DNA of 64,000 nucleotides from Chrysophaeum taylorii (lineage: Eukaryota > Sar > Pelagophyceae > Pelagomonadales > Pelagomonadaceae), in assembly GCA_029834535.1 (NCBI GenBank), contig JAQMWT010000059.1, positions 170,795 through 234,794 on the forward strand. The letters are read 5' to 3'. Each line of letters begins with the position of its first letter. The first letter of the stretch is position 1. This document shows positions 10,419 to 18,414 of this stretch, in pieces. A program made the translations under genes and the position numbers. The notes below the pieces were generated by a model. That model made no database searches and was not told the DNA's origin. It saw only the letters and a list, made by a program, of their open reading frames with translations.

Positions 10419-11717
10419 TCAGATGGTGTTCTCGGCGACGTAGTCGTTCTTGCGATAGTTGATGATGAGCTCGACCGCGTCATCGTACCATAGCGCGCGT
10501 CGGATGAAGTGAAGCGAGTGGTCGGAGGCTAGGACGTCGCCGGCGCAGAGCAGCTCGACGCGGTTGGCAGAGACGCCGAGTTTCTTGGCGAGATAACGTC
10601 GAAGCTGATGGACTTTGAGCTTTCCCGAGGTCTTGAGGTAGGGCTTGTCAAGAGTGGGGTAATAAGTTTCGTCAGCGGCGGGTTCAACCTTGAAGCTCAC
10701 CTGCTGGCCCTCGGGCGGAGCGCCGCTGGCGGCAGCGGTGCCACCCGACGAAGTGCGAGGGTGCGCGGGTGAGGGCGTAGGCGCGGGTGCCGGGGGGGCG
10801 GGGGCTGGCGCGGCGGACCGAGGCGGCGCAGGTCGGGCTTTGGCGTGGGTCTTGGCGGCGGTGGTCGTCGTCGTCTCTTGCGGTGGTTGACTATTCGCGC
10901 CCGCGGCGGACGGCGTCCCCGTCCGCGCACGCGGCGCCGTCTGACCGCGGCGCCGTGATCCTCCGCCTTGTTGAGGCGGGGGCTCGTCATCGGGGGGTGC
11001 GCTGCCCTCAAACGGGAAGATTTTGTCGACGAGCGTCTGGAGCGTGCGATCGTGCAGGATCGCGTTCATGGGATGGGGTCCGAGGTGGACGTTGCAGCGC
11101 GGGCAAACGGCTTTGCCCCCTTTGAGATACTTGAGGAGGCAGTTCTTGCAGAAGGTGTGGAGGCACTCGGTGATGGTGTGGGCGTCCTGGAAGTAGCCGT
11201 CGCACAGTCGACAGACGAGGTGCGTGTTGACGTCGCGCGCTTTGAACTTGATCATCCGAAAATCTTGATCGGTGTCGCGCGTCGACGGCGTCTCGCCCTT
11301 GGATCCGACGCTCCACCGCGAAAACGTCGACGACCGCCGCCGTCGCTTCTTCGCCGGCTCTCGCGTCGCCTCTTGCTCGTCGTCCTCGCCCTGATCGTCG
11401 TCCTCCTCCGCCGCCGCTTCCCCCTCCTCGTTCGCCGCTTCTTCCTCGGCCTGGTTTGCGCCTCGTAACGCCGCCGCCACGGCGATATCGACCGCGTCGA
11501 ACCGCGCGCCGTCGCGATCGATATACACGACCTCCCCCCCATCGCCCACCTCAGCCGACCACCCGTCGATCGCGTCGCCGGCACCGGCCTTCTCGAGTTC
11601 CATCCGCAATTCTTCCAGCAACTCCCTATTCTCATCACCACCCGCGGCGGCCTCCTCCTCTTCTTCCTCTTCCTCCTCTTCTTCTGCTTCTTCTTCCTCT
11701 TCTTCGTGGTCTACCAT
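10419..11717 (-). CDS. PCGF/DRIP-type RING finger protein with C-terminal RAWUL domain
   Basis: 432 aa from ATG 11717. Residues 168-207 form a C3HC4 RING of the polycomb-group ring finger type (CRLCDGYFQDAHTITECLHT, then FCKNC and CPRC), followed by the usual basic helix. Residues about 345-425 match the RAWUL ubiquitin-like domain (KLKVHQLRRYLAKKLG, ELLCAGDVLASDHSLHFIRR). This RING-RAWUL pair defines PCGF proteins of PRC1 in animals and DRIP E3 ligases in plants; the expected role is nuclear E3 ubiquitin ligase activity, possibly histone H2A ubiquitylation with a RING1 partner. The first 130 residues are acidic and Ala-rich, followed by a basic patch (KKRRRR), a probable nuclear signal. The linker at 240-340 is Pro/Ala-rich and disordered. 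No intron. Confidence 0.88.
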   Translation of the reverse strand: MVDHEEEEEEAEEEEEEEEEEEAAAGGDENRELLEELRMELEKAGAGDAIDGWSAEVGDGGEVVYIDRDGARFDAVDIAVAAALRGANQAEEEAANEEGEAAAEEDDDQGEDDEQEATREPAKKRRRRSSTFSRWSVGSKGETPSTRDTDQDFRMIKFKARDVNTHLVCRLCDGYFQDAHTITECLHTFCKNCLLKYLKGGKAVCPRCNVHLGPHPMNAILHDRTLQTLVDKIFPFEGSAPPDDEPPPQQGGGSRRRGQTAPRARTGTPSAAGANSQPPQETTTTTAAKTHAKARPAPPRSAAPAPAPPAPAPTPSPAHPRTSSGGTAAASGAPPEGQQVSFKVEPAADETYYPTLDKPYLKTSGKLKVHQLRRYLAKKLGVSANRVELLCAGDVLASDHSLHFIRRALWYDDAVELIINYRKNDYVAENTI

Positions 11718-11761
11718 CGCTTCGGCTAGTGTATCCCCGACTGATGCTGACCGTTGGACAA

Positions 11762-11795
11762 ATAACTTCTCGGAGGGAGGGAGGGAGGGAGGGCG
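11762..11795. repeat. (GGGA)n microsatellite
   Basis: Short tetranucleotide run just upstream of the PCGF-like start codon, on the promoter side of that gene. Confidence 0.8.
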
Positions 11796-11890
11796 GCAGC
11801 AGGCACGACGTGAGGGAACGACGAGTGGAAAAGGAAAGAACCAGCATGGAAGGAGAACGGGGAGGGAGTCCGCAGCGGCAAACCTCTGTT

Positions 11891-12424
11891 TTAGTCGGCG
11901 CGCATCGGACTACTCGAGGCCTTTAAGCGCCTGGTTGGCGTCGGCGTCGGCGTCGGCGTGGAGCTCATTCGCAGTCTCTGTTGCTTCTGTAGCAGCATCG
12001 CTCTCGACTTGTGGAGCTGCGCCTGGATTTGAAGCAAGCGGTACGAGACGAAGAAGGTGAACAGGCCGAAGCCTGCGCTGTAGCACTCGCACTGCGCGGC
12101 GTAGAGCGCCGCGCGGCTCTCGCACAGCGGCGTCGGCCCGTCGCGTCGGACGCGGACGCGCATCGCCAGCAGCGTGAGAAGCGAGAGGACGAACACAACG
12201 AGGTTGAGGAAGCTCAGACCAAAGGCAAGGGTCTGGATGATCAACAAGCGCTCCCACGTAAACTCGACGATGCGCACAATGATCGCTCGCAGGAAATTCG
12301 AAGGCAGCGGGAGCAGCAACAGCACGATCAACCCGGCGTTCGATATGAAGAACCACCGCAGTAGAAAGTGAATCACGGCGAGCGGATACCCGACGAATAA
12401 CTTTGAGATGAACTGTAACACCAT
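11891..12424 (-). CDS. BAP31-like ER membrane protein
   Basis: 177 aa from ATG 12424; a longer reading begins only with GTG. Three hydrophobic segments are visible: residues about 5-45 (FVGYPLAVIHFLLRWFFI and a Leu-rich stretch), 60-90 (FGLSFLNLVVFVLSLLTLLA) and 115-135 (GFGLFTFFVSYRLLQI). The layout of short loop, ALYAAQCECYSAGFGLFTFF before the last segment and a charged C-terminal helix (QLHKSRAMLLQKQQRLR) resembles BAP29/BAP31 (human: FRAQRNLYIAGFSLLLSFLL). Those proteins are ER export and quality-control factors. The tail here is short and has no evident KKXX retrieval signal. The repeat TPTPTPTPT near the end is low complexity. Confidence 0.65.
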   Translation of the reverse strand: MVLQFISKLFVGYPLAVIHFLLRWFFISNAGLIVLLLLPLPSNFLRAIIVRIVEFTWERLLIIQTLAFGLSFLNLVVFVLSLLTLLAMRVRVRRDGPTPLCESRAALYAAQCECYSAGFGLFTFFVSYRLLQIQAQLHKSRAMLLQKQQRLRMSSTPTPTPTPTRRLKASSSPMRAD

Positions 12425-13043
12425 CGCCTCACAAAAATTGCCAGAAACAGGTGTACCTACCACTTCGCAGGGTTAAGGCTCGTGTAAGGATTAATAAACT
12501 CCTTAGATTTGCGTTTGTTGGCGCGTCGAAAGTAAACAAGAGCTGGGGTGAGTGGGAGGAGAGAAGCAGGATGTTGCAGGCCGCTTGTAGCACCGCGCAT
12601 GATTAGGGAATAAACTCACAGGCTAGAAGCAGAGTGTCCGCGTAAGGGGGGGGGGGTCAGATCGGGTTGATTGAGGTGAGCGAGGCAAGAGCGGGATGTG
12701 CAAGGCGGGAGGATATGATGCGGAGACGCAGGTCATTCGCAGAGGGCCGCAGAGGTAGCAGCCTAGCCGTCTGAGGGCCGTTTGCAAGGGACGGCGGAGC
12801 GCGTGCCTTGCCGTCAGGTTGCCGCCAGGATCGCGGCGGCCGGGAGACGTAGGGGCCGTTGACGTTTCTGTACCACTACGCAGGTTTATTCGGCGTAGAA
12901 ATTTCGGTTAAGCATCAAACTGAGCTTTGTCTCACAGCCGCGCAGGAACTATGACCTATGCCGCTATTTGGCAGGGGCGCAAAAGAGAATTGGGAGCTTG
13001 GAGTTCCGTGGGGGGCATTAGTTATGATGTATCTCATACCGGC
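12425..13043. other. intergenic, repeat remnants
   Basis: About 620 bp upstream of the BAP31-like gene. It contains dispersed-repeat copy B and a partial third copy near 12540-12590. No convincing gene. Confidence 0.6.
12774..12869. repeat. dispersed repeat, copy B
   Basis: Second copy of the roughly 96-bp repeat at 7195-7290, same orientation, about three-quarters identical overall by eye and nearly identical over the last 35 bp. A partial copy (gcaggccgcttgtag) lies about 200 bp upstream. Confidence 0.6.
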
Positions 13044-13051
13044 AAATTAAT

Positions 13052-13702
13052 CAGCGTTGCGCCTTTACTCTACAGAGCAAAAAGAATAGGGTTAAAAAAC
13101 CATTACGTGACTTGACTTGACTTGACTTGACTTTACGTTACTTTACCCCTTACATTACCCCACTCGCCCGAGTCAAGGGATTTACTCTACCCTTGTGTTG
13201 ATGAGGCAAAGTGGGAAAACAAGACACCAAGTGCGGCTTCCTCCCCAAACTCGCCAGATCTACCCGCGGCTCCATCGGCACGCTTCCTGCCGAGAGCTTC
13301 TGCGAACGAATCATCTCGGCCGGCAACATCTTTCTGACCGAGGGTTACTCGCGGCTTGGCGACGAAGAACGCGACATGCTGGTCCTCTAGCGTATGACCA
13401 GCGAGTTCATAGAATGGGCCCGTGACAAATACGGCAAGATCGCCAACGTCGCCGATGAGACCACGATCCCCGCCGATTGAAACCAAGAGGACGACGCGGA
13501 CTCGCCGGAAGAGTAGACGGCCAGCGGCGGCTTGCGACGGCATACGAATGCCATGGAATCAGAGGATACGAAATTGTTTATTTTACTTTACTTTGCCTCG
13601 CCTCGATAACTTACTTTGTAGTTGCCACTTTGATTTTACTTTGTGCCCCTTAGATAAAGGCTTTTTACTTTACCCTTAACGTAGAGTAAAAGTGCAACGC
13701 TG
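13052..13702 (+). mobile_element. hAT-superfamily DNA transposon, internally deleted, with TIRs and TSD
   Basis: A 651-bp element bounded by 22-bp terminal inverted repeats: 13052-13073 (CAGCGTTGCGCCTTTACTCTAC) and the complement of 13681-13702, which differ at two positions. The ends begin with CAG as in many hAT elements. It is flanked by an 8-bp target duplication, AAATTAAT at 13044-13051 and AAATCAAT at 13703-13710, with one mismatch. Subterminal ACTTG/ACTTT repeats (13110-13145 and 13565-13675) are also typical of hAT. Inside is a remnant of the transposase C-terminal dimerisation region. The one mismatch in the target duplication and the stop codons suggest an old insertion. Confidence 0.85.
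13214..13480 (+). pseudogene. hAT transposase C-terminal (dimerisation) fragment, broken
   Basis: One frame reads a sequence resembling the hAT C-terminal dimerisation region: LPAESFCERIISAGNIFL, then SRLGDEERDMLVL, an in-frame TAG at about 13388, then RMTSEFIEWARDKYGKI and a TGA at 13478. The family pattern is LPASSxxxERxFSxAG followed by RxxLxxexvemLvfLR. No N-terminal or catalytic part is present. The flanking TIRs and target duplication support the assignment. Confidence 0.7.
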
Positions 13703-13778
13703 AAATCAATGAAACACTAGTGAAATGTGACTCGCATGAAGAAAGCAGATGCGTCACTAATACTAACCCTCGGCGAGC

Positions 13779-15827
13779 TTAGGGGGACGTTCTCTGCGTT
13801 GTGGGTGAGCTTGATCGCAGCGTGTCCAGACCATCGAGCCGACCGTACGGCGCACCTGGCGACGACAGGACGCGCGAAAACGTCTGGTTGAGCATGGTAT
13901 GGACGCGCGGTGGCTCGCGATGTGGCGGAGGTTCCGTAGTATTCGCGAGCGTCCGCGCCGTTTTTTCGCCCGCGGCATACACGGCTCGCGCGGCGTTGCG
14001 TTTAAGCGTGCGATTGAAGGAGAAGGGAGGGAGGCCTGCGGCAGCTTGGAACTGCGTGAGTTGTTCTCGTTGTACGAGGGCGCGCTTATCGCGCCGGAAT
14101 GTTGCGGTAAGACCCAAGAGCTCGCGCTCGGAGCGAGCTGTTGCCGCGCGCGCTGCGACCTTGAGGAAGGATTCGGAGTTGGACCATTCGACGGTGCCGG
14201 CGGATCGAAGTTTCTTGCGAAGCTGGGGCGTCGATACCCGGAGGTGCATCAAGTTCCGGTAACAGTCGGTGTGAGCCGTCTCACCGAGGCGGAGCGGCAG
14301 ACCAACAGGGCGGATCTTGTCGTCATTTTCGAGCGTAGGAGATTGGTGGAGGGGCTCGCGGGAGGGGCAAGGAGGCATCGTCGGCTCGACGTAGCCCGGA
14401 TTGGTGTGGTAGGCGACAATTGGCGCCGCCCGGAGGAGCTTGGAACAGCCTTCGGTTCCGATGTGGTTTAGGGACACATCGAGATGTAGGCAAGCTTTTG
14501 CCGCGGGGACGTCGAAAGCGGTGATAGCGGTGGCACTCTTGTCGGTAGCTAAGTTCATGGCGAGGCGCAACGACCGAAGTCTCGACTTAGCAGAGAAGAG
14601 CACCGAGCAGAGGTCGACGACCCCGGAGTCTCGGATGCCGTTGGCCTCGAGTCCTAAGAATTGGAGCGACGGCAGCTCGTCGGTGGCTGGTGGCGTGAGT
14701 GGTATCAAGGCCGCCGCGAGCGCCTTGGCACCGTCGTCGCCGGCACCTTGACCTCCCAAATCGAGTTCTATGAGCCGCGATGTCCCGAGAGACCGAGCGA
14801 GCGCGCGCACTCCTTTCGGACCGATACGCTCGGCGGTGGGATCGACGTCGTCGGGGTCTTCGAAGCGACTCCAGGTCGCCGGGTCAAAGGTTTCTTCGTC
14901 GTCGACGCGGATGGCGACGGTGTTTTCTTGGAAGTCCTTTGTCCTTCTGTCCCGATAGTACTTGTAGTGGTACTTGGGCGCGGTGAGGTTGAGGACTTGG
15001 AGGCTCTCGCTCGCCTCGAGCGTCCGCGCGAAGGCGAAGGCCCCCTTGTCACCGACGCGATTGCCACCGAACGCGAGCGTCTCGAGGGTGGGGTGATCTG
15101 CGACTGCTCGCGCAACGTGCTCAGCGCCAACGTTGGTTATGTCGTTGCCGACGAGCGCTAGCGAGAGGAGCTGAAAATTGAGACCGATGGCCTCGGCGAT
15201 GGTAACGGCCCAGTCGTCGTCGATCCGTTCGTGGCAGAACCGCAGGGCAGCCAAAACTGGATCGTTGCGGGCGACGCGCCGCAAAGCGTTGAGCCGACTC
15301 CGCAGCAGCGTCTCGGCGCTCGCGGATTCGCGGTCGCGGCCGCGCATTTCGAGACGCGACTTGACGCGGTTTGGAAGCGGCGGCTTGTCCCGTCGGTGGT
15401 TGTCCAATTGGCTCAACAGCGGCGTTTTTTTGATGTCGGTCATCTCGGCACGATCGAAGATGTCGCGCGTGGGCTGCGGCTCGCACGCGGGCAGGTTGTC
15501 GATCATTCGCTGGCGCCGATTTCGTCGTCGCCGGTCGTACTCAGCCAGCACCTTAAGCGAGGTCGTAATGTACTGGTTGACGTACGCGCGTCCCATGTGC
15601 GGGAGGTCGTCGATCTTGATCCCGATGCCCTCACCCTTTGGGTTTGCTCCAGGCACGCGCATCTTAGGAGCGATGTCGATCCGATGCTGGAGAATCCGCC
15701 TCGCCCGCGCAAATCCGTCGTCGAAGACGGCCGTCTCGGGCCGCATCCTCCTCTCGTCGATCACAGACAGCCTTCTGCATTGCTCGGTGCGAGGCCTTGT
15801 TCTTCGTGTTCCGTGGTGGTCCTCCAT
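13779..15827 (-). CDS. leucine-rich repeat (RNI-type) protein
   Basis: 682 aa from ATG 15827; the 34 residues further upstream start only with GTG. Residues about 170-460 carry ribonuclease-inhibitor-like LRRs: LLSLALVGNDITNVGAEHVA, TLETLAFGGNRVGDKGAFAF, LIELDLGGQGAGDDGAKALA, SLQFLGLEANGIRDSGVVDL, CLHLDVSLNHIGTEGCSKLL. The N-terminal 130 residues are basic (EYDRRRRNRRQRM) and the C-terminal 200 residues have no repeat, with an Arg/Ala-rich helix. RNI-type LRR proteins are binding scaffolds; no further domain is visible, so the partner and pathway are unknown. Single exon. A second LRR gene lies at 2602-6054 but its C-terminal domain is not shared. Confidence 0.8.
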   Translation of the reverse strand: MEDHHGTRRTRPRTEQCRRLSVIDERRMRPETAVFDDGFARARRILQHRIDIAPKMRVPGANPKGEGIGIKIDDLPHMGRAYVNQYITTSLKVLAEYDRRRRNRRQRMIDNLPACEPQPTRDIFDRAEMTDIKKTPLLSQLDNHRRDKPPLPNRVKSRLEMRGRDRESASAETLLRSRLNALRRVARNDPVLAALRFCHERIDDDWAVTIAEAIGLNFQLLSLALVGNDITNVGAEHVARAVADHPTLETLAFGGNRVGDKGAFAFARTLEASESLQVLNLTAPKYHYKYYRDRRTKDFQENTVAIRVDDEETFDPATWSRFEDPDDVDPTAERIGPKGVRALARSLGTSRLIELDLGGQGAGDDGAKALAAALIPLTPPATDELPSLQFLGLEANGIRDSGVVDLCSVLFSAKSRLRSLRLAMNLATDKSATAITAFDVPAAKACLHLDVSLNHIGTEGCSKLLRAAPIVAYHTNPGYVEPTMPPCPSREPLHQSPTLENDDKIRPVGLPLRLGETAHTDCYRNLMHLRVSTPQLRKKLRSAGTVEWSNSESFLKVAARAATARSERELLGLTATFRRDKRALVQREQLTQFQAAAGLPPFSFNRTLKRNAARAVYAAGEKTARTLANTTEPPPHREPPRVHTMLNQTFSRVLSSPGAPYGRLDGLDTLRSSSPTTQRTSP

Positions 15828-15980
15828 TTTGTTTGTTGTGTTGTTCGGATGTCCGAATGTCCCCTTCAATCGGCGATAAAAACGACGTCGTGATGCGTCA
15901 CGGGTGTGAGGTCGTACATCTTGACACACACTTTGACCATACCTACATAAAGCGCGTCAGTGTCCGTGTTGGTGCGTTAA

Positions 15981-16001
15981 ACTGACTCACATCGAGTCAG
16001 T
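15981..16001. other. perfect 8-bp inverted repeat
   Basis: ACTGACTC, 5-nt spacer ACATC, then GAGTCAGT. It lies between the divergent LRR gene and the small gene at 16204. It could be a palindromic transcription-factor site (TGACTC is an AP-1/GCN4-like half) or chance. Confidence 0.5.
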
Positions 16002-16179
16002 CGTGAACACACAAAAATTTCAGCTCGTTTGTATTGACACGGCTAGATGTATGGTATCCAAAATCTGGATACATTTCGAAGTTCGACACACAAGCATCAT
16101 TCGTTGATGTCACGCCCATAAACGAAAGCATCTCTTCCTTTTTCTTCGGGGAGCTGTCTTCGACGACGGAAGAGCGCAT
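15997..16179 (-). CDS. small open frame, unknown, weak
   Basis: 60 codons from ATG 16179. The piece EEMLSFMGVTSTNDACVSNFEM faintly resembles the start of a UBA-like helix bundle, but the rest does not continue it. It could be a first exon of an unseen transcript or a chance frame in the divergent promoter region. Low confidence. Confidence 0.2.
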   Translation of the reverse strand: MRSSVVEDSSPKKKEEMLSFMGVTSTNDACVSNFEMYPDFGYHTSSRVNTNELKFLCVHD

Positions 16180-16203
16180 CAATCAGCATACGAAAGATCT
16201 ACG

Positions 16204-16686
16204 ATGATGATGCTTGCCGAGCCGGTGTTTCCCTGCGTCTTGCCAAAGCCCCCAAAGGAGGATCATCAGTACGCCCTCGCTCTCGCCTACGAGAAGAAGT
16301 ACAAGCGCGCATCGAGCGCGACGCATGTGCGCTGGCTCAACTTTTTTTCCCGATCTCTCTCGCGCCAAGTCGCCCAGGTCGGCAGGGATCATGCCGAGGC
16401 CACCTTCTTTACCGCCCAGAGCAAATACATCGCGCTCTTCCACGCACGCTTGACCGCGCTTCGAATGTTGAGAACTGCGGTCGCGGTCGAGAAGCAGAGA
16501 CGCGGTATCTTATCCGAGTTGCGAGCGCGGCACCAATCTCCTTGGCAAGATGATGATGATGGTAATGTCGAGGACCGCCACCGCGAGCGCCGGGTCAAGG
16601 TGTCGACCGTCGACAGCTGTGTCCTGTACTGGCTCGTCTCGATCAGCGACGACCGAGTATTCCGAGCCGTCATGAGCTTTGTTTAA
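16204..16686 (+). CDS. small helical protein, unknown
   Basis: 160 aa from a run of three ATG codons. Residues 20-115 are predicted by eye to be helical and basic (YALALAYEKKYKRASSATHV, YIALFHARLTALRMLRTAVA), followed by a short acidic stretch (WQDDDDGNVED). No family recognised. An open frame on the other strand over 16183-16443 is less protein-like. Codon composition fits the neighbouring genes. Real gene status is moderately likely. Confidence 0.45.
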   Translation: MMMLAEPVFPCVLPKPPKEDHQYALALAYEKKYKRASSATHVRWLNFFSRSLSRQVAQVGRDHAEATFFTAQSKYIALFHARLTALRMLRTAVAVEKQRRGILSELRARHQSPWQDDDDGNVEDRHRERRVKVSTVDSCVLYWLVSISDDRVFRAVMSFV

Positions 16687-17481
16687 TGTCGGGGATCTCG
16701 TCGTCGTCGTCGTCCCGTGTGCGTGTCTTCCTTCAAGTGCGCGACGACACTGCGAAGTGTCGATTTCCGCTATGTTTTTATCTATTTGTCCACCGACCGT
16801 CCCGCGAATCGGCGAATACTGCTGGTCCTTCCTCGAATGAATGAATGAATGAAGGAATAAATAAATAAATGCTGGGACATTATTGGTCTTCTCGCCGCCG
16901 CTGCTGGCACCGAGACCCTCACCGCTTCGTTTCTCTGGACGACGTCGACGCGCGACTCGAGGAAGCGCGCCAGTCGCCCGCGCGACTCGCACCAGACAAG
17001 AGGGGTTGTTTCCTGAGGCAGGCACTTCTGTTATTCCTTCCAAAAATCCTATATTATGACTCGTAAGCAAGAAGGGGGAGGAAGGAGAGGAAGGCTCCCT
17101 TCGTGCGCACCCCAGGGAGATAGGTAGATAGATAGATGTCTCGACGAGGACCCTGGTCGCTCGCTCGCTCGGCCTCCTCCTTATCTGGCGAGAATAATAA
17201 CGAAACGGGAGGTTCCTGAGGCGGCGCTTATCTAGCTTGAGACAACACTTAGGTAAACACAAAGAAGAAGACGACGAGAAAAGAAAGAAAAGCCCCGGCG
17301 GCCTGGAACCAGCAGTAAGCAGGCAGCGACAAAAAGTTGTCGGGTCGGCTCGCGTCGGTCGGCGAAAGACATCCCCAAGAGGAGGCGAAGAGAAGAGTGC
17401 ATCTCCTTCTTCTCCTCCTCCTGTAGAGAGGCACCGGCTCCGAAGAAGGTCGGCGAGGTCCTCTTTCAGACGCGGCGGCTG
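16687..17481. other. intergenic with AT-rich microsatellites
   Basis: About 800 bp between convergent gene ends. It includes (GAAT)n and (AAAT)n runs at about 16837-16870 and a short (AGAT)n near 17122. No gene recognised. Confidence 0.6.
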
Positions 17482-18246
17482 CTAGGCCATGATGCGAATG
17501 TTGATTTTTTTGCGCTCTTCGGGCGTAAAGCCGAGCTCGTCCATGTCGTCGTCGGTAAGGAGGGCGAGGTCAGATATTTTTTTTGCACCGAGCGCGCAAA
17601 TGGCGCCGTAGTAGTGGTCGAGTCCGCGCGTGATGAGCCACGCGTGGAGACGGCTCTCCGCCTGGAGAGTGTCGTCGACGCGGCTCGTCGCCGAGGCGTA
17701 GTCCTGGAGACCCTGGGCGGCGCGCAGCGGGGAGCACTCTTTCCGCCGGGACTTTGTCGGGCTCCGGGCTCTGACGGGCGAAGAGTCGCCCTGGGCTCGC
17801 GATATTCGAGGCGTCTCCGGCGCGGGATCCGGGACGTCGTCGAGCTCGTGGAAGGATTCCCCCAACAAGCGCTGGACAGTCCAGTCCATACGGTCGGCGG
17901 CGGCGAGGCAGCCCTTGACGGGCGACTCGCCCACCGCGAGCGCCCGGACGGCCTTCTTCTCGAGGTCGGTCGAACAAAATATGTACCGAGTCAGCTCGTC
18001 GTGGACTGCGCCGGCGGTCATGCGGCTCAAGTCGATCGTCTTCACCATGTTCCTCGTCGTGGTGTCCGCGTACCGCGGGGGCACCACAGCGAGGTCCTTC
18101 TCAGAAAAGTTGGGCGATGACCTTCCGTCGAGGTAGCCCTCGGGGTCCGATTGGGAGTCAGCACGCGGTGCGCACCCCCAAATTTCCTCCTCGAGGAGAT
18201 CGTCCGAGGCCCCCGCGCGGTATGCGCACGACGCGAAGGGCCACAT
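17482..18246 (-). CDS. SAM-domain protein
   Basis: 254 aa from ATG 18246. The last 60 residues form a sterile alpha motif: LHAWLITRGLDHYYGAICAL, then KISDLALLTDDDMDELGFTP and ERKKINIRI, with the typical Leu-x-x-Leu-x-x-Asp-Leu turn and final basic helix. SAM domains mediate protein-protein or RNA contacts. The N-terminal 190 residues are otherwise of low similarity to anything I know; they contain a phospho-type Ser/Pro-rich linker (SSPVRARSPTKSRRKE). It shares a 168-bp divergent intergenic region with the acidic coiled-coil gene at 18415. Confidence 0.8.
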   Translation of the reverse strand: MWPFASCAYRAGASDDLLEEEIWGCAPRADSQSDPEGYLDGRSSPNFSEKDLAVVPPRYADTTTRNMVKTIDLSRMTAGAVHDELTRYIFCSTDLEKKAVRALAVGESPVKGCLAAADRMDWTVQRLLGESFHELDDVPDPAPETPRISRAQGDSSPVRARSPTKSRRKECSPLRAAQGLQDYASATSRVDDTLQAESRLHAWLITRGLDHYYGAICALGAKKISDLALLTDDDMDELGFTPEERKKINIRIMA

Positions 18247-18414
18247 CTATCTCTCTCTCTCTTTCTCTCTCTATCTTTGTGAGGCGAGATTGATTGTTTC
18301 AAACACACCTCGCACAACGACGATGGTCGATCCGACCGCGGTCGGAGGTAAAAAAAGGGTTTGAGTATAGTACCGGTACAAAGAAGCGGTACACACGATT
18401 ATTATAGTAATAAT

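Noticed and set aside
10104-10443. Poly-Glu and poly-Ser small proteins
   Set aside because: They are readings through the (GAA)n microsatellite between two convergent genes.
16183-16443. 86-codon minus-strand frame
   Set aside because: Overlaps the better plus-strand frame at 16204-16686 and looks like its complement.
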